Source: Burkholderiales bacterium 39-55-53 (lineage in GTDB: Bacteria; Pseudomonadota; Gammaproteobacteria; Burkholderiales; Burkholderiaceae_C). From it: a stretch of 64,000 nucleotides of DNA. Location of the stretch: NCBI GenBank assembly GCA_002282445.1, contig NCJK01000002.1, forward strand, positions 1 through 64,000, in the 5' to 3' direction. Position numbers and translations under genes: made by a program. The notes under the pieces were generated by a model. It was given only the letters and a program-made list of their open reading frames with translations, searched no databases and had not been told where the DNA came from. Below, piece by piece: positions 33,501 to 34,992 of the stretch. Within the stretch, counting starts at the first letter, position 1. Every line of letters starts with the position of its first letter.

Positions 33501-34989
33501 TATTGACGCGCAACTCGGTGTTGCTGCGTAAGAGCACTGCGCCGCGCACAGGTTGACTTGGATTATTCGCAGGCACGGGTTCGCCATCTGCCTGCAGGTG
33601 AATGCGCCCGCCTCCGCCCTCGCCTGAAGCATCAAGCACTGCGGTAGTCAAGTCAATGCGACGAGTAGCCTGCAAATGAATGGTGCCGCCCAGAGCGTCA
33701 GCCACAATGTGTGCGGGGTTGTTGACAATACCGTTGGCAAACACTCGGCCACTTAGGGTTAGGGCTTGCGCTGTCGCAATGTCAATTTGCCCAGATTGAG
33801 CTGCGATGGCGGATACATCTAGCAAGCCGCTGCTGTCTTGTGTGAAGATTTCTGCCTGAATACTGATGCGGCCAGCTTCTGCCGCCGTTTTGCCGCTTTC
33901 GGGGAAAAAGTTTGCCGCTGAGACTGTGCCGCTGTTTTGAACTTCAGGCGCATTGAAGTTGACGGTGCCCGCAGGACCACCGTCAATGCCACCGGCTGAA
34001 TTGGCATGAATCACGCCGCTGTTGAAGATGCTACTTGTTGCTTCCAGCAGGATGCGACCTGCGCGGCGCACCATACCTGCTGCTTCGATGGTGCCAGTGT
34101 TATTGATGACTGCTGTTTGCAGGCGGCTAGCGGCTTGCGCAGACAAGATGATGAGGCCACCCGGTGCCTTGATGGCACTTTTATTCTCTACCAAAGTATT
34201 AATGGATGAAGCCGAGACGCGAACGCTGCTGAGCGAGCCGCCACCGTCAAATTTAAGCTCAAAGGCTTCGCCTGCTGCTAAGGCCACGGTTCCAAGGTTG
34301 GCCACGATAACGCCACTGTTGCGCACCTCGGGAGCCAGCATAGCGATGTAGCCACCCAATGCCGCCCTGAGTTCGCCCTCGTTTTCTACTTTAGCAGTGC
34401 TGCCATTACGAGCAAACTTGAACTTGCCTTCCATGAACTCTTGATTAACGGCGTCGTGAGTTGTGGCGACCAATCCGCCCACATCAACACTAGATGTTTT
34501 ACCAAAGTACACACCTTGCGGGTTGACCAAAATAACTTGGCCAGGCGCGGTAATGCGGCCCAAGATTTGGCTGGGCTGCGTGTCAGTGACGCGATTAAGC
34601 GTAGCGGACTTAGCATCGGGCTGCTGAAAATTGACTGTGGCGTCTTTGCTGACGTTGAAGGTACTCCAGTCAAGGATTGCTTTTGGGGTGGTTTGGTTGA
34701 TGTTGAGTGTGTTGCCCGATTGACTGATCGTGGCCTGCCCCCCACTGACCTGTCCGCCAGTGGGTAACTGGACACTTGGTGCTGGTGCCGGATTTTGCGC
34801 AATCGCTGACGCCGAGAACACCCCTGGCCCTAGAGCCAATACCAGCGCACAAATGGATACACGCGATACGACATTCAGACGTGTGAAAACGGCTGTTTCG
34901 TAGGGGCGTGTTTGTACTGTGCGTGACATAGCCATTCTGATTCGGACTGGCGGCGGCGTTCTTGAGGGGATCAAGTGAAAAATATCCAC
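3517..34989 (-). CDS. Giant two-partner-secretion exoprotein (filamentous haemagglutinin-like adhesin)
   Basis: This 10,490-codon frame encodes a secreted, surface-type beta-helical adhesin that the FhaC-like partner encoded just upstream should export. A long-n-region signal peptide ends near AIA-Q. The haemagglutination-activity (TPS) domain spans about residues 64-330 and carries the hallmark NPQGVYFG followed by VGGLVATTHD. Later come three copies of a GGNGG-rich beta-helix module (33,480-30,400), YDG domains near 26.4, 10.0 and 4.9 kb, autotransporter-type strand repeats, a GLUG array (24.85-14.1 kb) and a Gly-rich domain (8.49-7.77 kb). The GTG at 34,989 begins three bases after the tpsB stop; ATGs at 34,935 and 34,929 are equally plausible, and none has a clear Shine-Dalgarno site. 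Translation stops early because of the 20-bp duplication. Adhesion is inferred from the family; the ligand is unknown. Confidence 0.9.
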   Translation of the reverse strand: MDIFHLIPSRTPPPVRIRMAMSRTVQTRPYETAVFTRLNVVSRVSICALVLALGPGVFSASAIAQNPAPAPSVQLPTGGQVSGGQATISQSGNTLNINQTTPKAILDWSTFNVSKDATVNFQQPDAKSATLNRVTDTQPSQILGRITAPGQVILVNPQGVYFGKTSSVDVGGLVATTHDAVNQEFMEGKFKFARNGSTAKVENEGELRAALGGYIAMLAPEVRNSGVIVANLGTVALAAGEAFELKFDGGGSLSSVRVSASSINTLVENKSAIKAPGGLIILSAQAASRLQTAVINNTGTIEAAGMVRRAGRILLEATSSIFNSGVIHANSAGGIDGGPAGTVNFNAPEVQNSGTVSAANFFPESGKTAAEAGRISIQAEIFTQDSSGLLDVSAIAAQSGQIDIATAQALTLSGRVFANGIVNNPAHIVADALGGTIHLQATRRIDLTTAVLDASGEGGGGRIHLQADGEPVPANNPSQPVRGAVLLRSNTELRVNSQRAFAGRVEVEGDEISIEGATRMDATGATAGGVVLVGGDSQGGGALRQATSISMSADSLIDASATDNGHGGQVVLWSDIQNVASMTTLMGIINATGGANGGNGGRVETSGSQLDTQALTLHVGAGNGTAGSWQVETSQFSIGAANVKTIEGVLNSGAHVNVRALGDVLLTSAIHKKSGVDATLSFKANGRISFGQDITSESGKLNLFGSSGYGFELNAAITSLGGDVLIRTGVSQQSPINAISVGPKVQINAGSGNVTLMTSAILNNTLSVASTGLLTLAPSYSSAWSSFTWSGSYGTTTASADFTLNNIGGAGAGLTIKNVAGISGLNVGQYTDALGVTVRSTADLTTTSSLSIAGPIKLYGGSITVNSDLTSTLGGAGISLHGTGQVSLAEGKTLQANSAQGVAGLVVLEGDAITLANGSRIEAQGATGGGTVLIGGDWQGGGTMRQATRVTMGANSVIDASATDNGHGGKVVLWTDILNANAVTDLSGLINVKGGPNGGNGGQVETSGAHIHMSALTVDAGAPAGEGGGWLIDPHDFDVNAAAAASISGALSTGTSVTVVTSNGTPNVGDITVRSAIAKTAGGDANLVLQASRRVVVAQDISSTSGKLNVVLWSGNGDNSDGGVSLSGAVSTNGGHFWAGGTRTRGGTSTWNGLTVGNGAATGPAAGSVNAFDFSGSVTTSGGDVLMWAGSAGLVAKGGFSVGAGGFINAGSGNVTLITPAIWGQTLSVDSSGVLTLAPDTPTSWSVFEWTGTSSGNDFTLAHVGGAGAGLKIVNIANLRGLSVGHYSGMGGVSFSNTADIAVGSSLSILGHISMQGGNMSLASGVVLQTDGGDVALIASKVTDGIVLNLASQILTNGGTIHLQATRRVDVLGAVLDASAQGGGGRIYIQANGAPVDPSTPLQPLRGVVLLSGATIRAGSGRALAGHVEVEGDEITLDNGTFIDATGATGGGVVLIGGDWQGGGTMRQATRVNMSADSLIDASATHTGNGGKVVLWSDVNNANSETIFHGSIYAKAGVNGGNGGEVETSGYILNVDNAFVNAGAPKGIGGLWLLDPADSQITQAVANSYEATLNTGTSVTNAVAGSINWDSGVTLAKTGGGDATLTMKTSINANHSINLTNNSITSSSGALNLVLWSDATDTGKSSPIKVNGTTITTNGGHVWMGGGAESTWNGLNVGSRSAITKSDNVQAIDLSSSTITTNAGNISLSGQSFVSAGTNTGTSNAGVSLVGTTLSTTTGAITLSGDLNGIYKNGYGILVDGTSVVESGSGIITITGTMDDQAGSATGWRHALAVYGTIKSTSGAIELTGTGTTVYSGDDSAGVALMGDSKVISQSGDITITGSNSDTGYFDDGIRIQNSSPITIGYDGTNAYSGDIVIKSDRIGQRSSASANGKDINLQTTGKLSILSVGDSFTRLKAENSSPGTEIKFDSNWKFGTSLSGLTIGKTTNTYDITLSNPISVAGPISIYGGAITVNADITSSANGDLIFSGRDNGVSFDTAVGVSIAKTAGSGTLTIEGNGLVRTQGSISASGTGKLNVVMISELDDGGTYNLRTNAISTNGGDIWLGAGPKTNIWKGLAVGSKGAVGNTDYNGIDLYGDITTSGGDVMMLAYVGSAARGNGWVDIAARGGSRNINTGAGNISFLTRYSNYDYGSYKLNLTTTGNLTLAPLSGAVFENPVTFAGTTAGGDLTGSSYLAGLVIKNVASLGGLTFGNYLGSGVAGDTAYSFANTTDATISAALSIAGPIRVFGGDISVNNNLSTSVGASGVILLKASGYVSLASGKSLTTNGGDVTFWADSDGNGTGYAQMLANSSITTTGGSGGAITLGGGTDITTGYARGEATRDTVTEPLHWLYIAGVNLQSGTSLTSGGGDITLRGQNVNTSAGAMAFGVMGGGVTVDSGTGKISIAGKATGSASANAQAVSSYGSGYTLRSANTTAEAITVEGDASAVNATNTSLGINFAGTIEATGTGGGITITGKSGTGAGVDVAIGLGGSSVLAKSGPITITGENDSAHTAINAQGASIGFKSGSSVTSSSSDITFIGDLIDYGAATVQSSGVLTLKPYTAGTSIGVGTGVGAWTLNNSLFSGTSLFKNGFSGIVIGGSDAGNITVGGANTFVDNLTLLTGGNVTLNSGASITNTQAGGNLVLAATGNFINNAGASALTTNSGRWVVYSNDPTANTFGDLNSGNVAYWSSNYSSLAPASVGAGNRYVFASNFQGGSATVSTTDASKEYGSASIDLSSKLVVSAAPSSGPYLTTASGTLTVADLFSTLPTVDSTGNTTTATVNGGPYAITAANGVVNPGYTVTYSNVGLLSITPKYVTVSGAISADKVYDGATLVTGAGTGTSLNGVVNGDVVSVSEVTGNFADRHVGTAKNFTVSGVTLGGAGGANYTLDPASVLTGSGNITIQPSVTWVGATDGNWSTAANWALTSDLTKVGALPDAGNVALAIIPSTFTATVVADTANNYTGKVKVSGGTLSVGNETYLGAVPAAAQADAITLDGGTLKVTDNLTLNTNRGITLGAAGGTLSVDTAKNLDYAGVIAGAGALTKTGTGSMTLLGASTYSGGTTIAAGVAKTGIASTGAVSAVTNGAFGTGAISVGSGGALDLNGYEELNALSLSGTGVSSGGAVFNSAASTVSLLAPITLTGNSLIKISSTGAFSLGTVNGAFGLTVDTGTNDFTQQGIVGGTTAPTAYTVTAGAVNMDAATTVAGSIGLTAGNGKDITINSAVTSSADAMITLTADKNINIYSLVTSNGTTSSSGVTLKYNQGNLEGDYLFGFATSGSGTGLAASFTGSINFGNSASSFSTQNYNAAAKTYTVVNALSDMLCASACDTNTNYAFGQNINASTFTTTGAAGGAVYNNVRGSGASGFGGTLAGLGHTISNLKLGTSAASNVGIFYSTAGTALMRDFMLTGATITGANYTGSLIGKASDGLTLTNVVLGSAASASTVTGSGDYVGGLIGHAGTGSLTRVYEFGSTVTNSAAKIGVGGLLGYGGLTMSDVIATGTVTATSATSVGALVGHYTGSTISNSYSVTTVSGGTAVGGLMGSNNNTATLTNTYATGSVTGSVKDIGGLVGSNSGTLNLYGSYYGGATVTGGTTGYDVGGLVGLSSGTLDVRNSYVEKTGGSEVKGTYYVGGLIGSWSGGTLTLQADSSNASTYGASLTPYSAAAVTGTYGVGGLIGNMAVAGTLSDVYATGNVSGSYAVGGLVGWMNGNSARTLKSNYATGTVTGSGIDVGGLVGRSDGALNIYASYYGGASVTGASYDVGGLVGLATGALDIRNSYVEKTGATSAVQGTYNVGGLVGNSASTLTVTADGSSSATYGASLAPYSKANVTGTTANGSNAVYVGGLAGYVAGTTSITGATVNATTVTGAGGYVGGLIGGVAATGAVTLKDSTFTGTTLSSTTANGNYVGGLVGRSDGVLNIYASTFAGTTLSATGHDVGGLVGASTATLDIRNSYMDSTSALQGTYYVGGLIGNLSGGTLTLKADNSSVSTYGASVTPYSAAAVTGTYGVGGLIGNMSVAGTLSDVYATGNVTGSSYAVGGLVGWMNGNLARTLKSSYATGTLSGAANGMGGLVGRSDGALNIYDSNYSGASITSTSYDVGGLVGLSSGALDIRNSYAGKADGTTTVQGTYNVGGMVGNSASTLTVIADASSSATYGASLAPYSKASVTGTTGNGLNAVYVGGLAGYVAGTTTITGASVSATTVTGAGGYVGGLIGGVAATGVVTLKDDTFSGTTVSATTANGSYVGGLVGQSDGVLKIYASTFGGTTLSATGHDVGGLVGASSATLDIRNTSMASTSALQGTYYVGGLVGSLSGGTLTLKADSSDVSTYGTSLTPYSAASVTGTYGVGGLVGNMSVTGTLSDVYSTGNVSGSYAVGGLVGWMSGNVARTLKSNYATGTLTGSANGVGGLVGRSDGALNIYGSYYGGTSVTSTSYDVGGLVGLSSGALSVVNSYVEKSGGTSAVQGTYNVGGMVGNASSTFTLASNADSATYGTQLSPYSKANVTATTGAVNTGYVNAGGLAGYVGGASTITGANVSVATISGSGHNVGGFVGNQGGSATITDSSVSSSIVSTGSNVGGLIGLGNTVTLTNDSATSAVSGGSSVGGLVGSSGALNIYASSYGGATVSGTGSDVGGLVGYSGGAVNVRSSFVDKSGGTTAIQGGFYVGGMVGRTWSTLNVQLDTNYGATAPYTDASVTATSNGRPYYSDYNYGSTGAYAGGIVGYSYGTVSLNNVSVTSPTVTGGSSAFVGGLVGYHNSSGSITNSNVSSPVAGGSYVGGLVGGSGSPLTITTNSYASGNVSGSSYVGGLVGGAGSTLTISGNSYASGTVTGTANDVGGLVGHADGVLNIYASHYDGASVTSQTYSVGGLVGMSSTYNTLDIRNSYVNIANGGSGIQGTYSVGGMVGTVGSTLTLKSDGSAPATYGAAYSPTSNAKVTATGTGSLSGAATGAYAGGVVGSVYRNSYYEWYSTYYCWYGCSATISDTTVTAPSVTGAGGFVGGFVGATPTPTWGSSFVSISNSSVNGVAVSGTGTSSYVGGLVGYTPTATVNTSSVDNSTVTGTGNYIAGMVGSATTATISNSYVNGTISSTGATTGKLYVGGLVGDASTWAAISNSYVNANISVSGANAGFIGGLVGRMGTSGNTLGGSIQDAYYSGQITTDATPSNYGGLAGYMVPGTWLRNSYYDLDNSKFNTATFLTPGGLYASQYLTWSNPTGSSLIVTPSSRTPLSISSYLTADTSDLTGNTYLITSVTDTGTLSDLSKALAFIDSGVGGAVSDYTFKLGGNLDMSTATTKYLPYFGGTAFVGNTYEVNNFAFDRQTSGIGFLGMVHKSTLSNLKVNNSGLVNGLEYIGAAAGAVYNGVIADSTSTLSANVSGSNYVGGLVGHVNQGVMYNSASAQGVAGTSKVINTTHAVSAIAPATGNTGGLVGRMDSVAATNLTSNVIVEGTTLVGGLVGYYNSYYAPGNANVTDYLGTGLTASGAVTASGAYVGGLIGQFYGMSLNPTNAVLNLSSSSASGAVTGASNFVGGLIGASNGLLFDQLSATGKVTQTGGGQVGGLIGSFSMVWSGLNVGGKMTNSWATGEVVATATSGGQVGGLVGNAGSGTIIDSSYATVGKVSASGTYVGGLVGYNLAAVSNSYSDRVVESTSNYVGGLLGYTNGAVTTSNATGNVSSTNYYVGGLVGYNDSTISDSFATGAVQNSSDFTGGLVGRSQNAISTSYATGVVTSNGNWNNYVGGLVGRSYSSVTDSYATGNVVIADSFASNYVGGLIGYSSSTVTNSYASGTLSLGTGSSSFYVGGLVGGQFGSVITDSQYITGSVTATAYVGGLVGITDSSAVIMGSSTLRPVTASSDYVGGLVGKLAGTIQENSGVLGTYGTKFSFASGSVVGRNDVGGLVGRADTTAVIKNAYSTGSVTADSNFGGLVGFMTPGSTTVNAHYNLDAVSITGPTPSSAGVKSAITGLITTGGLFGTQYTTWFNAGLDGLAATNTPVLEGYFGAADTDGYYKLATAQNLKDYLGYSDQSSLKFKLSQSITLDSVADKGLFIPYVSGLFNPNGMTISNLTLSQNTSNLGFLGYVNGRGDTSAQAMDNWTLSTASVVGKLNVGAAVGASYLRALTNITASGDVTGSDISYVGDPNDNIYGSTTNTGYSNVGGVVGFINSTSSATNLLNNITSSVAVTGGTDVGGIAGRVNTGTLTNSTTSGAVSGGSYVGGLAGRLYYGSLTGSSSTSAVTGGGNYVGGLLGALEQSSSWLKLSSHTDGLVKGVNYVGGLIGQSQGTIGDTVVAATPNYSTFATNDVEAAGDYVGGLIGYASSGSVKNASASGRVTGYSSAGSPSYSGTYSGGLIGYSNVSVNDSKYTGLLVKGGHQTGGLVGRSQSSITNSFSTGEVQSNSSYVGGLAGYSSGTISGSSPTVGSSTTYASGNVTANWERVGGLVGSAEGGSITNVYATGNVTSTSSSYTGGLVGLNYVSLNYVTATGNVAGQYQTGGLVGQNQANINNATATGNVTGSNDVGGLAGINYWYAIGQSGATLATGTVQGSDSVGGLVGRMYGSSVYNSTAKGWVSGTSSVGGLVGYSYNSSMNTSTVSNETSGSYANGATTVYFGVKGTNHVGGFIGYLNDSSSISGSSTNSKVVGLGTNVGGFVGLINNSSSISSSTSTGAVTGGSNSGGFAGQMTSWSSIGSSTAYGDVTGGDNTGGFIGLMSYSSINNSGARGTATGTTNTGGFVGSINYHSSINQSYASSNTTGTNNVGGFVGYFNTYSGYNITNSRAAGSVDGTNYVGGFLGYATNDGSISKSYATGRVLATQNYAGGFAGYVHSNYYGTMSDFYAMGAVRGSDYVGGLMGGVLRGTFTNAYATGYVTSSTATPTYFGPTFGYVDNYETHYRQTINDPWVYTYRVNRNYIYYDTDTSGQTGDITLPGLTSPSTGLSTATLMSALPTNFSSSTWSRGAGLYPYLVSIYGASPTQSISGFAYQTDGTTISAGALVGVYGDGKLLNGGMVTTGANGYFYELVGPSSSVLFADSQLVISSTTKMANALSFTSPGNYVGMAYSDTQVLNSDNNLVINGAATGLGKVWQGLTQLRSTLDLSMTALNTNMSNTMGATHYAATAAKMPTNSSLELTVTQPSFNIDTALSYLKATTAGASNAGLITVNSSSNAGVALTLSGGTYVSTYGQTYFGPITLGADATMTGTQVTTSSTVGGAGYDLVVNGMLTSGGAMTNLGTLDVSSTATLGGNVTSNGNQTYSSDVVLNGTGTLQLDSSLSGGANVTVVGATTSAGGAQGLTVNAGTGAITVDSVGGGTGLNDVSFSSDTMTIANVDATSSVTFNPTSTGTVGLITGNSTQLIKNGAGVMTLTAANTYAGATTINAGTLQVNGTGSLGAGTYAGAINLGSTALDNPELEFSSSTSQTLSGVIGGGVAGNRVLTKDSSSTSVLTLTGVNTFVGNTLIDAGTLQVSAAGSLGSGSYAGTITLGTTAANNPEFKFSSSATQNLSGAIGGGVASNTVLVKDTSSTSVLTLSGVNTFAGNTLIDAGSVKVGGAGNLGAGTYDGTIVLSSIAANEAQFAYSSSVAQTLGGVISGGVAANTVLVKDTSATSVLTLKAVNTFVGNTRIDAGTLKVADAGSLGTGTYGGSVTFSTNPLNNALFEYSSSAAQTLSGVMGGGVAGNTVLHKDTSSTSVLTLTGTNTFAGNTVIDAGTLQVGGAGSLGSGTYDGTIVLSSTAANAAQFAFSSSATQALGGVISGGASSNTVLVKDTSTNSVLTLTAANTFTGNILIDAGTLKVGGVGQLGSGTYDGTIALNSNAANDAQFAYSSSAAQTLGGVISGGAAAKTVLVKDTSASSVLTLTGVNTFVGNTNIDAGTLKVGGSGQLGSGTYDGTLTLSSTLANAAQFAYSSSAAQTLSGVIAGGEATNTVLVKDTSSTSVLTLTGTNTFVGNTVINAGTLKVGGAGTLGSGTYDGSLTFGSTALNTPEFEYSSSADQILSGVISGGVVGNTVLVKDTDSASVLKLTGVNTYSGNTVIDAGTLAITTNTGLGAVTGQAIVASGATLDLQDVTVGGNTVNLNGGTLSTSTGTSSLAGGINLGADSAFNVAGTALTVSGVVASQGYNLDLAGAGNYTLSNTANTISKLNTTSAIGGLNAKNSAALTVGTLSSAGDVTVLNTAGLTLVSGLGISTTNGNIVLKASSVNNQLGTTALSVPNGKTWQVWSTNANPYHATTGDNVATLLNDYVQYNAIYGTTAILGTGNGILYTYAPTVTVDISGEITKQYDGSSDVSSIGMGNIARPVGFVNGDTPLNVSTTGSFKDANGNLVTAIGTNYTVQIGSSDVTAKNLNAANGLITVYGYQLTNAFFTNSVSASITQLEQAVWVGPTDGNWSNPAYWAPSFDLTKTGAIPTLNNVATVVIPSTFTGNVVTNSANNFQGKIQINGGTLQSASDSYLGATPASVVTDAITLNGGTLQATGGFTLNANRGIILGANGGAFSVDPAVSLSYAGVIAGTGGLTKSGTGTFSLQGVNTYTGNTAINSGTLKVAGAGSLGTGTYAGTITLGAAQADVAKLQYSSSAAQTLSGVISGGNSANTTLVKDTGTTSVLTLTGVNTYEGDTSISAGTLQVGGAGSLGSGGSYAGDIELSTTQANHAQLKYSSTEDQTFSGVISGGHASNTVLVKDTGTLSTLTLTGVNTFTGDTTINAGTLKVGGSGSLGGGSYAGDIALSSTQADNAKLVYSSSAEQVLSGVISGGHTANTLLVKDTDAASVLSLTGANTYAGAKTLDAGTLGLYHNSALGTGALTLADNTGLILGRGVTSVANDMVLNGTTTVDFDTALDYLVVGGGGGGGSGTPNEHGGGGGGAGGVLSGTTTSMLDGVYTVTVGTGGAGGNGTTAATGLGVNGTSSVLGTLTALGGGGGADYWAGGAAKSGASGGGGAVSATAANRDGAAGNQGTAGGDASTGIHDRAAGGGGGAGGAGGNFTGTTGGAGGDGVTNAITGEDVIYAGGGGGGGFPGGSVVTGAGAGGSYIAGGLSTAGGSASVNTGSGGGGGAGNSNGNYTPGGTGGSGLVVVRYMGTSAGTGGVYTAGTSSANGYSLHTFSIAGTGSLTLNAIAPTFSGRITGAGGLSLNATGGTLTLSGDNAYTGNTSITGGKVVTSHANALGDNSAVTLSNVSGTTLQLNSSLDIGSLAGGGTTGGNLVLSAGALLSTGANNTSTTFGGAISGAGGLTKVGTGTWTLTSNGTYTGATAVNAGSLLLSNDAPTTASASFSGAGNLLIESAGTGFTGAFSTSGWTFDSSLGGLTVGKSTNANAVSLYDISIAGPVSAYGGTIHVSGNLDTTAAGAAGDVLLKSSGDISLARDKAITTTGGDVVLWANSDGQASNGMVVLKERSSIATSGGHVWIGGGSGTANFNGLTVGDGYATSGTAVAYELGTVQSGGIALLHTAINSGNGDIVIKGSSTSGYGILTYDQTQISSGTGKLSLDAVGSSMAIVMGTHSSVAGVTGELTITSRSTATDAIYIKGQSTAVDSLGLYFEGQVNVLAPNGGGITLEGAGTGANGYAMQIGNPWWDTEVNLLATTGQIALLGGASGIKTYKDATHLGKLYMGSKTGSSITQSSSNVLLQADRMTLQSDLNIATTGTLTVESAGNAFSSAVSWPDSSNLLTVSGLTGLTLGKSGNTSDVSVSAATTVNGPIRLYGANLSVNALLTATNNTVYLNASGTVSDGASGYIVADKLALIGGSVTLDNVNNSVNTFAASDVGALTYVNAGAMTIGTVNPTGITATGDVLIETVTGNLTVTEPVSTTSTSATAIRLNAGKSANVGGTGSTASGNILISGDASFTVGTGGTIQLFTGSVTDSTGLTTLVESGSGNFRYNSDESATNYTWALSSDAANAIYRERPTASANIESFNTEYGFDHTLTLGNLKLDGTNPLSTLRVALNGDESVAGLGVVIENAAYSNANKLEYTTTPYALTDGLSKLGYAMSQTGGSLLTVSKKALILDNFKIDDKVYDGNVNASFSPLINTGPIGFTGVANGDVVTFTSATGTFDSRHVGTNKQVTITGVVMGGADFGSYSVNLSSGNGTANITQLTSATWVGGDGNWSEAANWAVTGALGQTGVLPDGGNVGTAELPSTFTGTLTSSDAHAHAGKIVVNGGTLEVAADAYLGETPVAAVADKITINGGTLQATADLTLHANRGITLGSNGGTFAVDASKSVNYAGIIAGNNGLTKSGNGSLTLSGANTYGATTVSAGTLQIGNAGTTGTLGTGAVSVFGSLVFNRSDDVTVSNAISGIGDLSKLGGNTLSLTGLNSYTGSTETGSAGGVVFTNNTAPSTVGFTGSGFVTIQPASTSFSSLVTSDYTFDSNVSALTLGKSGNLTNIILNSAVAIAGPISVYAPEVTVNQTISSGSNVTFNGQANLNGATINSVGAQSYNGAVVLSVDTTLVSTGSGDITLGGTVDGAKSLTVNTTGVTTFGGVVGGLVALWVVVLP
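3531..3570. repeat. Exact 20-bp tandem duplication that frameshifts the giant gene
   Basis: Bases 3531-3550 and 3551-3570 are identical and adjacent. Twenty is not a multiple of three, so the second copy shifts the minus-strand frame and leads to a TGA at 3519-3517. Deleting one copy restores codons reading FGGVVGGGTALTSV across the junction. It could be a natural slippage mutation, a reversible on/off site or an assembly error. Confidence 0.97.
7768..8490 (-). other. Gly-rich domain inserted among strand repeats of the exoprotein
   Basis: Between VLNGTTTVDFDTALDYLVVG and SGLVVVRYMG lie about 240 residues that are mostly Gly with Ala, Ser and Thr, including runs of seven glycines. The opening DYLVVGGGG and closing GSGLVVVRY are the edges of a known Gly-rich domain found in other large surface proteins. 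Strand-repeat sequence resumes on both sides, so this looks like a domain insertion. Confidence 0.8.
8620..9440 (-). repeat. Second, shorter array of about four 246-249-bp strand repeats
   Basis: Units of the same kind as at 10.9-12.9 kb recur, with landmarks at 9419, 9173, 8924 and 8678 (steps 246, 249, 246 bp). They read TLTGVNTFTGDTTINAGTLK and SSSAEQVLSGVISGG. About 1.5 kb of other sequence, including a second YDG-type domain, separates the two arrays. Confidence 0.85.
10880..12920 (-). repeat. Array of nine 246-bp autotransporter-type strand repeats
   Basis: The landmark gtcaacacgct and its variants fall at 12,899, 12,653, 12,407, 12,161, 11,915, 11,669, 11,423, 11,177 and 10,931, every step being exactly 246 bp (82 codons). 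Each unit reads like VLTLTGVNTFxGNTxIDAGT, then LGSGTYxG, then SSSAxQTLSGVISGG. This is the autotransporter-associated beta-strand (PATR) pattern of passenger beta-helices. Sequence differs between units but length does not. Confidence 0.9.
14100..24850 (-). repeat. About 10.7-kb array of GLUG motifs in the exoprotein
   Basis: The motif VGGLVG/VGGLIG recurs roughly every 25-45 residues over about 3,500 residues, typically followed by a short variable stretch and ATGxV. Three classic array openings of the FxGxxxxISNL type, near 24.85, 19.1 and 16.8 kb, split it into three sub-arrays. The last ends near 14.1 kb with YYDTDTSGQTG and a LYPYL-type closing segment, as in other GLUG proteins. GLUG repeats occur in large surface and IgA-protease-like proteins; what they bind is unknown. 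Confidence 0.9.
21100..24090 (-). repeat. Higher-order tandem repeat (1011/1014 bp) inside the GLUG array
   Basis: A block of ten GLUG motifs is itself repeated about three times. The landmark gctcagcgtg, within the TLSDVY segment, lies at 23,911, 22,900 and 21,886, giving spacings of 1011 and 1014 bp (337 and 338 codons). Other landmarks, such as the WMNGN/WMSGN segment and the ATYGASLAPYSKA segment, repeat with it. The third copy diverges in its last third. This points to duplication of whole ten-motif blocks. Confidence 0.85.
30400..33480 (-). repeat. Three copies of a Gly-rich beta-helix module in the exoprotein
   Basis: A module containing GVVLIGGDWQGGGTMRQAT, then ASATDNGHGGKVVLW, then GGNGGEVETSG occurs three times: roughly 33,480-33,130, 32,270-31,960 and 30,690-30,400. 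The first and third copies are preceded by a segment with ATRR and LDASxxGGGGRI. The copies are close enough to come from duplication within the gene. Such modules are common behind the TPS domain of large exoproteins. Confidence 0.8.
34000..34800 (-). other. TPS / haemagglutination-activity domain of the exoprotein
   Basis: Just after the signal peptide the protein reads SGNTLNINQTTPKAILDW, then ILGRITAPGQVILVNPQG and VGGLVATT. This matches the conserved N-terminal secretion domain of FhaB/HMW1-type proteins, with NPQG in place of the usual NPNG. In known TPS systems this domain is bound by the POTRA domains of the TpsB partner and seeds beta-helix folding at the cell surface. Confidence 0.9.
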
Positions 34990-34992
34990 CCG

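Noticed and set aside
30-34351. Many plus-strand open frames of 60-310 codons opposite the giant gene, rich in Pro, Thr, Val and Ala
   Set aside because: They mirror the repetitive minus-strand coding sequence, lack ribosome sites and recognisable domains, and overlap one another in several frames.
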